Assembly: GCF_024868665.1 (NCBI RefSeq)
Contig: NW_026634371.1
Location: 10,879 to 74,878 of the forward strand
Direction of reading: 5' to 3'
DNA length: 64,000 bases
Source of the DNA: Triplophysa rosa
Lineage: Eukaryota > Chordata > Actinopteri > Cypriniformes > Nemacheilidae
In this document: positions 45,331 through 56,510 of the stretch, piece after piece
Numbering within the stretch: position 1 is the first letter of the stretch
How the letters are laid out: every line of letters starts with the position of its first letter
The notes under the pieces: model-generated
What the model saw: only the letters and a program-made list of their open reading frames with translations
The model's database searches: none
What the model was told of the DNA's origin: nothing
Made by a program: the position numbers and the translations under genes

Positions 45331-46293
45331 AGCCACAATATGGAAGAATTTTGTTATGAAATATCCAAAAATCACTTGCACAGTGTGATATATTTCATGC
45401 AGTTGTGTACTTACTTTATCCCAAATGTTCCCAAAAATGTGCAAATCCAGAGAAATTCCTATTTAAAATAATGGTCCGTCCCTTGTCTCCCTTGTATTTG
45501 TCGCATATCAGTGACTTAATATCCGGTGCTCTGCACTACCCTCAGTTTCCGGTTGTAGAAACTACGGCAACACGCAAATGCTGAAGTGGTTACACAGCAT
45601 CTGGGACGCAGCATCTGTTGTTCTGTTATTATGGATCACGATTACTCTTTGGCGAGTAAAGGAAACCCCAAAAAGTGTAAACGTAGGCCAAACGAGGCAA
45701 GCAGGCTTATGGACAAATGAAGAAATAAAACAAGGATTAATATCGGCGTGGCGTTTTCTAAATGGAGAGAGCTTCGCGACCAACTTGGACTCGACAGAGA
45801 CTCCGCTCTCGCATGTGTTTTAATAGACAGGTAAGCACATTTTTTTTATTGTACACGAAATACTCATGCACAGATTATTTAAATAGTTATGAATGCAGTT
45901 ACCCTATGAAATACAGCATCTGTCACACAAAAATATGTAGCCAATAATGTTACTAGTAAATACTGTGGTTTTGTTCCAATTTACGACTGTATGACTGTTT
46001 TAAACACCTAAAACTGTGTAGCATTATGCTACCAAATCAATTGACAAAGTCCAGTATCAGTCGCGGGCTAACGTAGCATTACATTCCACATTTCTTGGAG
46101 GCTAATTCATTACGATGACATAAAATAAAATGAATTCATTACCTCGTCCGTGAACATGATGGGCGATCTCCATATGCCTCTGGATGGTGAAAACGACATG
46201 TCCCATAATTCCACTCTCCTACATAACGTCATTTAGCTTCGCCTTTTGTTGTTGTTTCGAAAGTGCGCCATCTAAATATTCCATATTGTGGCT
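45331..46293 (+). mobile_element. TTAA-flanked DNA transposon, 963 bp
   Basis: The termini AGCCACAATATGG and CCATATTGTGGCT are perfect inverted repeats, with TTAA at 45327-45330 and 46294-46297. The other LTR copy at about 39965 reads CTGCTTTAAGCAATC without the insert, so it is an empty site. Inside, 45630-45832 on the plus strand reads MDHDYSLASKGNPKKCKRR and later GVAFSKWRELRDQLGLDRD, ending at a GTAAGC donor with one stop inside. It looks like a degenerate first exon of a transposon-borne protein. Confidence 0.85.
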
Positions 46294-46464
46294 TTAAGCA
46301 ATCAATTTGATTTAATCACAGAGAGCATTCGATTCAATCACAGAGAGCATAAACATCCTTTGTTACAGAGTTCAATAGAACAATCTGATAGTACCTTAAG
46401 CAGTCAATCTGGGTAGGTTACATTCCAATATCATATATTACAGAGTTCAGAACATTCTACAACA

Positions 46465-47135
46465 TGCCAACATCAACAGCAATTTCCCATAGGCATTAGT
46501 ATGGGGAACTGAATAATCTAATAATGCAATATGTTCTTGTGTACAGAATTTAAAGTGATACTCCATGTTTGGTGATACTGGTTATACATTTTATATTAGA
46601 GGTATTCTATTTTTTTTAAACTAAAGTTAATCGCAAGATTGACAGGAGCGTCTCTGGCAGATTTACTACTAGTGATCTAGTATCTTTCATGTGTCATTTT
46701 GATCTCTTTAGGAAATACAGGTTCACAGAATTAATTTCAATCGATACGTTTGAAATTGTGGTATCATCTAGGATTTTTCGACGAGTTTGTTTCCTGTGCT
46801 GAACAAAAAATATTGTTTGACTTTCTTGCAAAACTTCCTTGTAACTAAATCTACAGCATTAAGTTATAAATCCATCAGGCACAAACCTTCATTTAGTTAA
46901 AGGATTTTAATAGCACACTTTTTGAAAGTTTTGCTTTATGTAAATAATCACACACTGTTTTATGGCTATATCGCCAAAACGCATTGATGCAGGATACAAA
47001 AACTTGTTCCTTATGTAGTGTAGATTTCTCGCCATCATGTGCCAAGTTATTGATTCAGCTGGTCCTTAATAATTTAATATTGCGTAGAGTGATTCATTTG
47101 AGAGTCTCCAGGGTATTTTGTTACCCAGGCGTAGT
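46465..47135. other. no gene recognised
   Basis: AT-rich DNA between the ERV-like element and the hAT element. No open frame with motifs. GGTATTTTGTTACCCAGGCG at the right is the hAT target region. Confidence 0.35.
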
Positions 47136-48857
47136 CAGGGGCAGATTTAGTGATTTGGGGGCCCTAGGCAAATCCATGTATGGGGGCCCCAACTATGCAC
47201 CATTTTACATTACTGCAATCCTTATTTTTCTTCCTCCTCAAAGCACACAACTTTTCACCCCCAGTCAAAGTGACAGGGGAAAACTAAGCTTAATAAACAC
47301 AGATACTGACTAATTAAAAAATATATAATAATGAATTCCCAAATGAAAAACATGGGATAAGTGTCTTAACAAAACACAATTTGATGAAATGAAAACTAAT
47401 AAGTTATATAAAGCATTAAATTTATTCAATCAAACAGAAAAGTTGAAAATTTTAATATAAGCCTTTTTTATAAGACTTTTTAGCCCATAAGTAACCAGTC
47501 TAACTAAACGAGCAAAGCTGATTCACACCCTACGTTCTCTTGTAGTTCACTGAGCTTTGAACGATTCACTGATCTCTTACATTCTGTGTAAGCGAATTGG
47601 TTCAAAGGAGTCATTTGTTTGCGAGTCGTTCTGATCGCAATGTGCGTTCATACTGGCGAACTCGCTGTGTACAGAATAACGCTGATTCAACGAGCCAACT
47701 TCACAGCTAAAAACATTATAATGATGTACAGCAAGTTAATTTAGGAAATCTTTTCAAGAAATTCAAGAAAATGTAAATTGAACGTAAAACTCCTGAACAG
47801 CCGTGAAACACAGCTAATACAGCTCCTAATATAGCTCTTTTACTGAACTCTTCAGCGTCTCACTGCTGGTAACGAAACAGCGCCTCCATTGTTTCGTAAC
47901 TGCAGTTACAAATGACAATCTGATTAATAATGCACGCATGTGTTTTTTGTGAAGACACTCGACATATTTTTGACGAGAGTCTAAGGCGGCACGAAATTTG
48001 ATTGAAGCGGCCGCCTCCAATTTCTTTATACAGGAAAAACCCTGATCTGGGATTACTATATACAAAGTGTGCCCTCTCTCCGTCCTTTCATGCATTTAAA
48101 TGTGACCAAATTTCTGTACTAGTGCGTACAGTACGAATCGTTAGCACTGCACTGACGTTATTATATTATGTCTTTATGTGCCCATCGGTCTGCGCAGCGG
48201 AGACAAATCTTTGAACTGGCCCTCTCCTACCAAGCGCACAGTGCTCTTTGTTTGACAGATGTTTTGGTCGTCAGTCATTATAACTGTGTTGTCGGTGTTC
48301 ATGGAGAAATACTCACCGGCACATTATCATTGCACGTGGCCGGGAGAGTGCTGTGTCTGGCGGGAGAGAGATGCGCTACTGCTGTAGGAACAGCGGTGGA
48401 GTTTGTGTGGGGAAAAAGCAGAGACTTTGGCAACAATCTTTTGTAAATCGTCTTTTTTTCCTCTCCGCTGGTGTAGCTGCGTTCTTTGTTGTTTTATTTC
48501 CCTGCGACTTTTACTTCGTTTTGCAGCTAATGTACCGCAGTGACACTTTCGCTGTGGGCAGTTCTACTAATTCCGCCGCTGCGTTAACTTTCTCTAGCTG
48601 GTGTCGAACTCGTCTCGCGCATATATGGTGCTAATGGAATGGTCCACTCTAATCTATAATGGAGGGAGTGCCTTCGTACAGATGTAATAACGTAAAACGT
48701 TAACAGGGATATCCCGACTATTTTGATGATTACTTGGGGCTCTACGTGGCTGCTGACATGGCTTATTGGTTAAGTCCACCCCTTCTTTTTGGGGGCCCCT
48801 GGTAGCTCGGGGCCCAAGGCGATTGCCTACCTTTGCCTAATGGTAAGTCCGCCCCTG
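47136..48857. mobile_element. hAT-type element, 1722 bp
   Basis: The left end CAGGGGCAGATTTAG and right end AAGTCCGCCCCTG are inverted, and the next 40 bases (GGGGGCCCTAGGCAAA) also pair with the right end. The flanks are a perfect 8-bp duplication, GGCGTAGT at 47128-47135 and 48858-48865. The interior has no complete transposase. Short frames on both strands around 47826-48634 show no motif I recognise. Confidence 0.85.
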
Positions 48858-49862
48858 GGCGTAGTTTATGTCTAAGAGACGCAATGGATAATTAAAGGAT
48901 TATTTAAAGGACTCATTGGATGAGCACTTTCAACAAGTTGGTATGATTTATTAGGGTCTTCGTGAAATGTCTGGAACAAATTCTGCTTAAAAACACTCAA
49001 TGGCTGTGTAAACAAAACCCTTTTTGCCTCGTCAAAAACAGCTATGCTCACAGCAACCCGTTTTGGTGCATGTCTCTTTAAATGATTAATGAGTTACAGT
49101 GTACCCCACCCCCCTTCTGTCCGGCGTGTCAACACAACACACGTGTAGTACTGCCATGGCAATGGTTTAGCTGAATTATGTTTCCTGAACTCCTCTGCGG
49201 TTAGTTTTAAACATCTAAAATCATTAAATAATAAAAAATCCGTCACAGCAAACAGCGCTAATGTTGTGCGTGTATGCTTGCCTAAAATCCAAGGAATGCG
49301 CACCTGCAGATCTCAGGGGAATTATGTGGATTTTAGTGCTTGTCGTTGACAAGTTATAACATTACACACACAACGTGAGAGCATAACTAGTATGCTGTGA
49401 CAGATTTTTCAGCCTAAGGACGAATGATTTGAGAGTTCTCCCCGTTCATTAGCAAAACAAACAGCTTGCCGCAGCTGAACATATTAACGCACATAGGTCC
49501 GGTTTCACAGAGAAGGCTTAAGGCTAGTCCAAGACTAAAATTAATGTTTGACCTGTCTTACCTGAATATAACTTGCCCAGAAATATTTTAAAATATGTTA
49601 GTGCCACACTGTAAACCCGAACAGTACTGCTAACCTATAAAAACTGAGAACACCGTAATTAAAATCGGTTACATAGTTGATAGAACTTACAACTAATGGG
49701 TTGTATGAACAATTAACTTAGTTTTATTTTTGTCTAGCTCAACATTTCTGAGTAAGCACTGCTACTTCAATTTATATTTTTAAGTGTACTGAGCGACGTT
49801 CGCTGACGTCATATACGTCCTGACGTACGGCTTCTTCTAACCGAGGCTAAAATCTTTCCAAT

Positions 49863-52279
49863 ATGGCTGACAGAGCGACGTCAGTCACGTGGAGAAACTT
49901 GTAAGTAAAGTTGTCAAACTTTATGAATTGCTTCTTGAGTTTATGATAATATGTCCTAACTTTAGTATATCTTAATGAGGAGCATGTTTCATTGTTCGGT
50001 TTGCCGGTTTTTACAGGTAACGTTACCCTGATAGCACACATACATCTGGTTTACGTCTATTTGACGTCTGCATTTACATCTGCAAGACATCTACATACAT
50101 AGTTTGCTCATCTGCAATACGTCTCGGAGATGTCTGCTGTCAGACGTCATATAGACATCTAGAAGATGTCTGTAAGATGTTTATGATTTAGAATGGATGT
50201 ACAACAGCTCTTTCTAAGATGTTTAGCAGATGTTTTTAAGCAGCAGATCTCCAGATCTTTAGCAGATGTATTACAGACGTTCAGACGTCTCCGAGACGTA
50301 TTGCAGATGAGCAAACTATGTATTGCAGATGTCTTGCAGATGTAAATGCAGACATCAAATAGACGTAAACCAGATGGATTGTGCTATCTGGGTAACGAGC
50401 TGCAAAGCGTGATAAGGGTCTCTGCTCTTATTTCTTAACGTCGTTGCCTTCTTTAATTCATTAAAGTGAAGTGTAATATTAACGTTATCTGTTAGTCAAC
50501 GGCAGCCGTACTGTTTCTAAATGTGTTTTTGTTAAGCGAACTTATCTGTGATTGTATGCTTTCGTGCAATTAGTAAAACATTTGCGGCTAATAGCTAGTA
50601 ACTTTTATCCACGATTAAGTTAAGGTTAATGACACAAAGGTAGCAAGATATTTTATTAAACTTAAATATTAAACCTTGCTAACTTGCATTAACTTTTTCA
50701 AATTTCCTTGCATTGTAGGCTGAAGTGGATGCGGAGCCTTCTCAAGATTAAGAAAAAGTAAATGTGAACTTGGTATGTGCACATTTTAATTTACTTGGGA
50801 TCATTTCGTAAGCAGATTCACAAATTAATTTGCGTTAAATGTTGAGCTACTGAGTTTAGTCAAATAACGTGTTTGTTGAAGCGGGTGAGTACAGGCTGAG
50901 TCCTTATTCTTTGGTTTTGTACAGTATTCTTTGCCAAAACCAGATCTAAGCTATCAAAATCATTAAGATGGAAATGCTTATTTCTGTTATTGTGCGCAGG
51001 TGAATATCTACATAGAGTCCCCATTGTCGTAAAGAGTTATCTCGATTAAATCAACTTATTGGTAAGTTGCATAACACTTGAAATGTTTTATTATTAAATT
51101 AAATGCAGATTAGTTTGATAAAATTTTTGTTGCAAAAACTGTTTAAACTGTTCCCCCATGATTAAATTCAGAACATTGAGCAGCACTGCACTTTATTTTA
51201 GGCTTCTTTATCTAATCTTATAAGCATCTCATGTGTAGGAATTGTTGGTTTGCTAAAACATGAATTTGCCATTTAGGCTAAATTTCTTTCAGTTTTACCA
51301 TGAGCTTCCTATTATAACCACCCCCTTTAGGGAGCAATGGTTGCCTTTTAACAAGATGATTGCACCACTTTTTGTTGTTGTGAGTGGTAGCCTTCTTTAA
51401 TGTCATTTATTTATTTATGTATGATTTTGTAGGTTTGTGCAGAGTACCATCGAATCACAAACACCAATCTTTTGAACCAGTTCTATGCCGAACTTGACAG
51501 GCACATACCACAACTGTTTGTTCTGTACAGACAAAAGGCATCACGTACTGGCAAGACCTCGGAGGCACTGCGTGACATCTTGAAGATTTATGATCATCAG
51601 GTGAGTTAAAGATGAACTCAAGTTCTAACAAGGACAGCAAGTGGAACATTAACCAAAACAAGAGAAGGAAATAAATTGTAAACAACTCAAATTATTTTTT
51701 GTCATGTTCATGTTTACAATGTATTATGCTAAATTTTGGTTGTCTTTCAAGGATTTACATGACGTCAACATAAAACGCACTTTAGCACTTTGTGCCCTAG
51801 CAGTATACCTGTGCGAGGATGACCCACTGTTCTTTAATACTTGGAATGTAAGTACAAGTTACTGCATTCACCAAACTGTTAATATAATTTTTTTTGTGCT
51901 TTCCAGGGTTGTTTAGTTTTTAACTAGTTACTTAAACATATCTTTCTGTACAATACCTACCTACATACCTCAGCTTACAGTTGGACCCTTTTATGTACTT
52001 TTTAGGTAGAAGAGTCGGGTGAGCCAGACATCGCTGACACCCCTGTTGGTCTTGTGATGATGGTCACTGAGAACACTACTGGTCCAATCTGTTTCAACGC
52101 TGCTAGCACTGCTATTGTGGTGGAAGATGATTTTGTGATGAGCGACATCCCCAGGTTTTCTGATGCATTTGTATTGTTGTTTGGGTTAATCTATACATTG
52201 CATTTGAATTACCCAAACAAGCTCATTCCTTTACATTCATCCAAAAAATACTGATGGGTCTTGATGACGGTAAATGACT
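49863..52279 (+). pseudogene. intron-containing gene fragment (SAMD3-like C-terminus?)
   Basis: The first exon 49863-49900 (MADRATSVTWRN) ends at GTAAGT. A possible exon begins at 50719. Three clear exons follow in phase: 51433-51600 (VCAEYHRITNTNLLNQFYAE), 51752-51847 (VNIKRTLALCALAVYLCEDD) and 52006-52254 (VGLVMMVTENTTG, then LLFGLIYTLHLNYPNKL). A one-base shift near 52229 restores FTFIQKILMGLDDGK and a stop at 52279, so this copy is slightly damaged. The pattern matches, from memory, the C-terminal part of an expanded fish family often labelled SAMD3-like. The function is unknown and the N-terminal part is missing. Confidence 0.55.
50026..50392. mobile_element. long-palindrome MITE
   Basis: CCCTGATAGCACA at the left pairs with TGTGCTATCTGGG at the right. 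The arms continue inverted for over 100 bases (GGTTTACGTCTATTTGACGT against ACATCAAATAGACGTAAACC). The sequence is built from AGATGT and ACATCT words. Non-coding. Confidence 0.85.
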
Positions 52280-53628
52280 AAAGCCCTGCTTACTCAATCT
52301 CAAAAATGACCTATTACAAAAAGAGTATGCACATTTTCAGATTGTGTACAAGTGTTGTTTAAAGCATTTGTATGTTACATTTGTGCCACCAAATGTAGCT
52401 TAGTTGCACTTTAACCACAACACAAACTTAATCAAGTTTTGTTTGTTCATCCCAAGTTTTTTTTACAAATGTATGTTGTTGAACATTTGAATGTTTACAT
52501 TTGGTAGGTTCTGTCTTGGCTAACAAATCTGCCTGCGTTGTACTTTCAGTACAACAAAAACTTGGTGATTGTTTTACAAGTGTGTTTTGTTGAACATGCA
52601 GTTTCAAACGTTTTAATGTTTACATTTTGTAGGTTGTCTTAGCCATAAAAATGTACCTGTTGCACTTGTAATGCAGCAAAAACTATGTCCCAAACATGAT
52701 GTGAAATTATGTATTTTGTTTTGCCTTTTATTTATTTGTCTCTTTATTTCCTGTATATTTTTTCATTATATCTAATTTCTTTCTTGAAAAGAAACATGTT
52801 TTGTTTTGTTTATTGATTTTGTTTGCTTGATGGCCATTTTAGTCACAAGTTTTTAAAAAGTTATTGCTGTTAACTGTTTTCATACAAGACAGACAAAGCA
52901 ATTTTAATACTTAATAAAAAACCTTTATATTTTATGACAGAAGTTCTGTGTGTGTGTGTGGTTTCTTTTTTGAGTGTTCTGCACTTTTAAATAACCTAGA
53001 GGCTAATTAATGTATGTGTATGAAATACAATTTAGTTATCTAATGTTTCATCAAAATAATTAAGTTTCGTTTATGTAAAAACATTACATAAGCTAAATAA
53101 AAGTACAGTTTACTTAAATATTTAAAAAACATAAATTGTATTTTTTTAGTTCAATGTACTTATAACAATGTTTACTTTTAGGTAATCAGTTTCCACAAAA
53201 GTTTTGAGTATTCTGAACTTATCGGGTTTTACAGTGCATTGTTTTGTCTCAAGATGCACACCAGTAATTTATTCTTCTAAGGCATTTTTATAAAAACAAC
53301 ATAAATATCTTAATTCAACTAAGACATAGTCCTGGCTTAAGATAAAACGTGTCTGTGAAACCGGGCCATAATGTATTACAATTCATACAGCTAAACTCCC
53401 AAGTGCCCATTTGCCAAATAACATATAACTATAGAGTAAATTTAACACTGGCTTTGAATGTTTTATTTAGCCCGTGACTGACTTAGCTCCCTTCGCTATC
53501 ATATGCTAACGTTATCCTCCTATATATACGGTACATGTACGTCAATTCAGACTGTTGATAAATATTACTTACATCGGCAGCTTTGTCTCTCAGTTGGTCT
53601 CGATCCCTCTTGAGGAACAACTTTGAAG

Positions 53629-53856
53629 CTAATCCTGCTTGTACTGTCCCAGGTTGATAAAGCACTCCGGCTTGAAGTGATTCACGCAAACAAGCAGGTT
53701 TTTACTTATGGTTTCTGATGGATTTCCACTAAAAATAAAATAAATCCTCTCCTGTCTTTTCTGAGGTTTGGACTCTGTGCAGCAACTACATTGCATGTTG
53801 TCCACGAACTTTAGCCATGGCGTCACGTACACCGCTGTCACTTGTGAAAACAACAA
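53629..53856 (-). pseudogene. THAP domain fragment of a transposase
   Basis: The minus-strand frame contains NLLVCVNHFKPECFINLGQY, the second half of a THAP finger (C and H followed by F-x-F). The next frame continues GFASKLFLKRDRDQL. The N-terminal cysteines may be in QCSCC. It is broken by a frame change near 53635 and ends within decayed sequence. Confidence 0.55.
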
Positions 53857-54370
53857 TGCCGGCAGCGCCGTGGGTGGAACTGTGTAGATTAAGGGGCAGT
53901 AATATTATAATAAGATCCTGCTTTTACATCACAACAGGAGCGAAATCTGAACTGCTCGATTTCTCACATGCTTGCAGGGAAAGGCTCATCAAAACAAACT
54001 TACTGGGATCTTGTTTTTCACGTTTTCTGGGTTGCTAGATCCACGTGGGGACCCGATTATTGCACTTAAACAGAGAAAATTTTGGATTTTCATCCGATGA
54101 CTCCTTTAATGGGTGAAGTACCTATTACATTCAGAATTCAATGATGCACTGAGATTTTTTTTAAATGATTCACAACTGTATCATTTATTTACAAAATATC
54201 ACAATGTGTTCTTGAGAAAATCGCATCTGTGATCAACTTCACCCATAAAAATAAACATTTCCATACAGAACAGGTTCATCCGTGTTAAAGCCCTTTGACT
54301 TTGTTTGTCTAGGATTCAAATCAGTATATGTAACACCCGTCTAACAGTATTCATGAAACATTCGTAAATA

Positions 54371-54660
54371 TGTAACCGGTCCTACTCGCCCTGCTCTGCG
54401 CGGGCCTCGAACCGACGTCGGTCCGGATGGGAGACGGGCGCTCTAACGAGGAGGCTAAAGAACGCAGTCTCTAGCGTCTGTCGCTAGAGCATCTCTGTTG
54501 GTTGGGGAGTGAGGTCTACACACTGCACAGCTCTTCACTAGCTGGCCTCCATTACACTCACCCCCCTAAACCTCACTCCCATCCGGGACCAATGTAACCG
54601 GTTCGAGGCCCGCGCAGAGCGGGGCGAGTAGGACCGGTTACATTGGTGCCGTGACCCGGA
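54371..54660 (+). mobile_element. LTR with primer binding site, plus strand, opposing the Gypsy element
   Basis: The LTR runs from TGTAACCGGTCC (54371) to GGACCGGTTACA (54642). About 40 bases at each end are inverted copies. It is followed by TGGTGCCGTGACCCGGA (54644-54660), a typical primer binding site. Inside, the minus strand has TTAGAGCGCCCGTCTCCC and GGTTCGAGGCC, tRNA-like A and B boxes. The Gypsy element to the right uses the same primer sequence but faces the other way. Confidence 0.65.
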
Positions 54661-56510
54661 TCTGTCTGAATTCCATCTTTACATATGATGTGTCCCAAGA
54701 ATTTCACTGAACGTCTCAAGAAACAGCATTTCTTTGGAGCCAACTTCAGATTGTGATGTGACAGCCGAGAGAGGACCATTTCAAGACGTTGAAGAGCTAC
54801 AGCCTCAGAAGGGGCAAACACCATCAAATCATCAAGGTAACAAAGAACACTGCTGAAATTCTCATCTCCAAAGATAGACATCATCATCCTCATGAAAGTC
54901 GCCGGACTGTTAGAAGGTCCTTGCAGGAGTCGATTATATTCGTGTAAACCAAATGGTGAAGAGAATGCGGTGTATTTCTTGTGTTCCTCCTCTAGGGGTA
55001 CATTGTAATACCCTGAGGTCAGATCCATTGTTGAAAAGAAAGTGTTGCCACCTAATGCAGCCAAGACATCCGATTGATGTGGTAAAGGATAGGCGTCCCT
55101 GACAGTCCTCGCGTTCAACCACCTAAAGTCAGTACATATTCTGAGATCACCGCTCTTTTTCCAAACCAATACGAGAGGAGATGCATAGTCACTATGTGAC
55201 TGTCGGATGATTCCTTTTTCTTCCATCTCATTTAGCACTGTCCTCAGCTTTGAGTATTGGCTCGGTGGTACGCGTCTGTATGGAAAACGGAAAGGTCTAT
55301 CATCAGTGAGGTTAATTCGATGAACGAAGCCTGTGGCCTCTCCGCAGTCCATTTTGTCTCTTGAGAAAACTGACTCGTATTTCTCAATAATGTGCAACAG
55401 CTTGTCTTTCCAGTCAGTTGACACCTCACATGACTCCAAGTCAAGATCAGAGAGGTTCAAATGGATTAAAACCTGTTTCATCGCTTCACTGGATCTCCAC
55501 GACGAAGAAGCAGGGACTTCAGTACACTGCACATTTGACTGAATGTGTGCTGGAAGTGGTAAGTCTTGTACAGCAATACATGGTGATACATCTGCCAGTT
55601 CGGTGTTTCTTTTTAACACAACTCTTTCAGTAGTTGGGTTGATGACTTTCAAGGGAATGGAGCCTTCCCCCCACAATGGTGTTATGACCCTTCCCACCAA
55701 TATTTGCTTGGGTCTTGATCTGGACTCCGTCGGTTCTACAAGGACAGTGCTGCCCACAGACAAGACAGAAGGCTGAGGTAGCTTACCCCAAACTAGATGC
55801 TCAGTTAGTGGTTCCAGAGTCACTCTTTTCTGTAATTTCACAGTGCCGACCTTCTCAGGAATGGATTCACCTCTCCATCTCTCAACGTTAGAGAAAAGTG
55901 ATAGGAACATACGGCACTCGTCACTCACATCGTTACAGGGTTGAGACATGACTCTCCAGTACCCATCTGTGTCTCTCAATTGTGTTAGAAGTCGCTTTAT
56001 GACGTTCGTGCCTAAAATGAACTCTTCAGACTGGCCAGGTACAACTAAAGCAGGAATTATCATAGAACAGCTTTACACTGTGGCTTCAACTTCATAGATT
56101 ATATTGGGTGACACATGATGTCCACCACAACCAACAATGACAATATCTTGCGCTGAATTACTTTTTATGTCTGGGATACTTTCCAGAAGCTTCCTTTCAG
56201 CAGACTCGCTGAGAGTGCATGCCATTGATCCACTATCGATTAAAGCTGTAAGAACTAGATGCTTCTGAATTGAAACAGATGTGTAAAACAAGCTATCTGC
56301 TTCAGGTACTCTCTGGACACCCTGAAAGATGACTGTTTTGTCTGAAGGTACATCATTGAACATTTGACTTAAGGATTCATAATCAACTACATTGTCAGCA
56401 TTGAATATGGGAGGCTCCCCCTCACCATCTACGTGTTCCTCCCTTTCACGCAGATTACTTAGTTTGACTGCTGGTTGGGAGAAGACGCATGCTGTCTTAC
56501 CTTTGGACAT
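54661..56510 (-). pseudogene. Gypsy-type protease and reverse transcriptase
   Basis: The protease motif LTALIDSGSMACTL (D-S-G) is in 56510-56073. A TAA at 56073-56075 interrupts the same frame, which resumes at 56063 with reverse transcriptase. RT blocks include GIIRQSHSDYASPLVLVWKK, FFSTMDLTSGYYNVPL, and the catalytic YLDD in CYLDDLMVFA. The frame loses homology after GHIICKDGIQTDP, where the flanking LTR sequence is read by chance. Confidence 0.85.

Larger units (their letters stand above)
39593..46464 (-). mobile_element. decayed ERV-like LTR element, minus strand
   Basis: Two direct copies, 39593-40132 and 45126-46464 (the latter with a nested element), share start TGTAAGATTTTGA and end TTCTACAACA, and match between. 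On the minus strand they begin TG and end CA. The bases next to the higher-coordinate copy read AGGGGCTCATCC on the minus strand, like a proline-tRNA primer binding site. At 44699-44758 the minus strand reads CCSCHKIGHTEDKCW, a CCHC zinc knuckle as in Gag nucleocapsid. The rest of the interior is broken. The left LTR carries a SINE and is followed by hAT-like sequence, so the retroviral affinity is an inference. Confidence 0.5.
49607..53235 (+). mobile_element. 3.6-kb TIR element carrying an intron-containing gene fragment
   Basis: The termini CACTGTAAACCCGA and TCGGGTTTTACAGTG are inverted with one base missing. The element has no transposase motif but encloses spliced coding sequence (49863-52279). 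A palindromic MITE (50026-50392) is nested within it. The element therefore seems to have carried, or been built around, a cellular-type gene. Confidence 0.55.
49497..53372. mobile_element. GGTTTCACAG-type MITE split by another element
   Basis: The left end GTCCGGTTTCACAGAGAAGG and right end GTCTGTGAAACCGGGC are inverted, followed by GGCTTAAGGCTAGTCC and, on the right, GTCCTGGCTTAAG. This is a very common fish MITE. It is split at about 49606 and 53236 by the larger element inside. Confidence 0.65.
48903..54109 (-). mobile_element. large TTAA-flanked THAP-bearing element with nested insertions
   Basis: TTAA followed by AGGACTCATTGGATGA at the left is matched, inverted, by TCATCCGATGACTCC followed by TTAA (54106-54109) at the right. 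The minus strand near the right end encodes a THAP fragment (53629-53856). TTAA targets plus THAP indicate a Kolobok-type element. The interior is occupied by nested elements at 49497-53372 and 49607-53235, so the original body is short. Confidence 0.6.

Noticed and set aside
45562..45823. Two overlapping frames on opposite strands as genes
   Set aside because: Only the plus-strand reading in a third frame (MDHDYSLASKG) resembles a known transposon exon, and it contains a stop.
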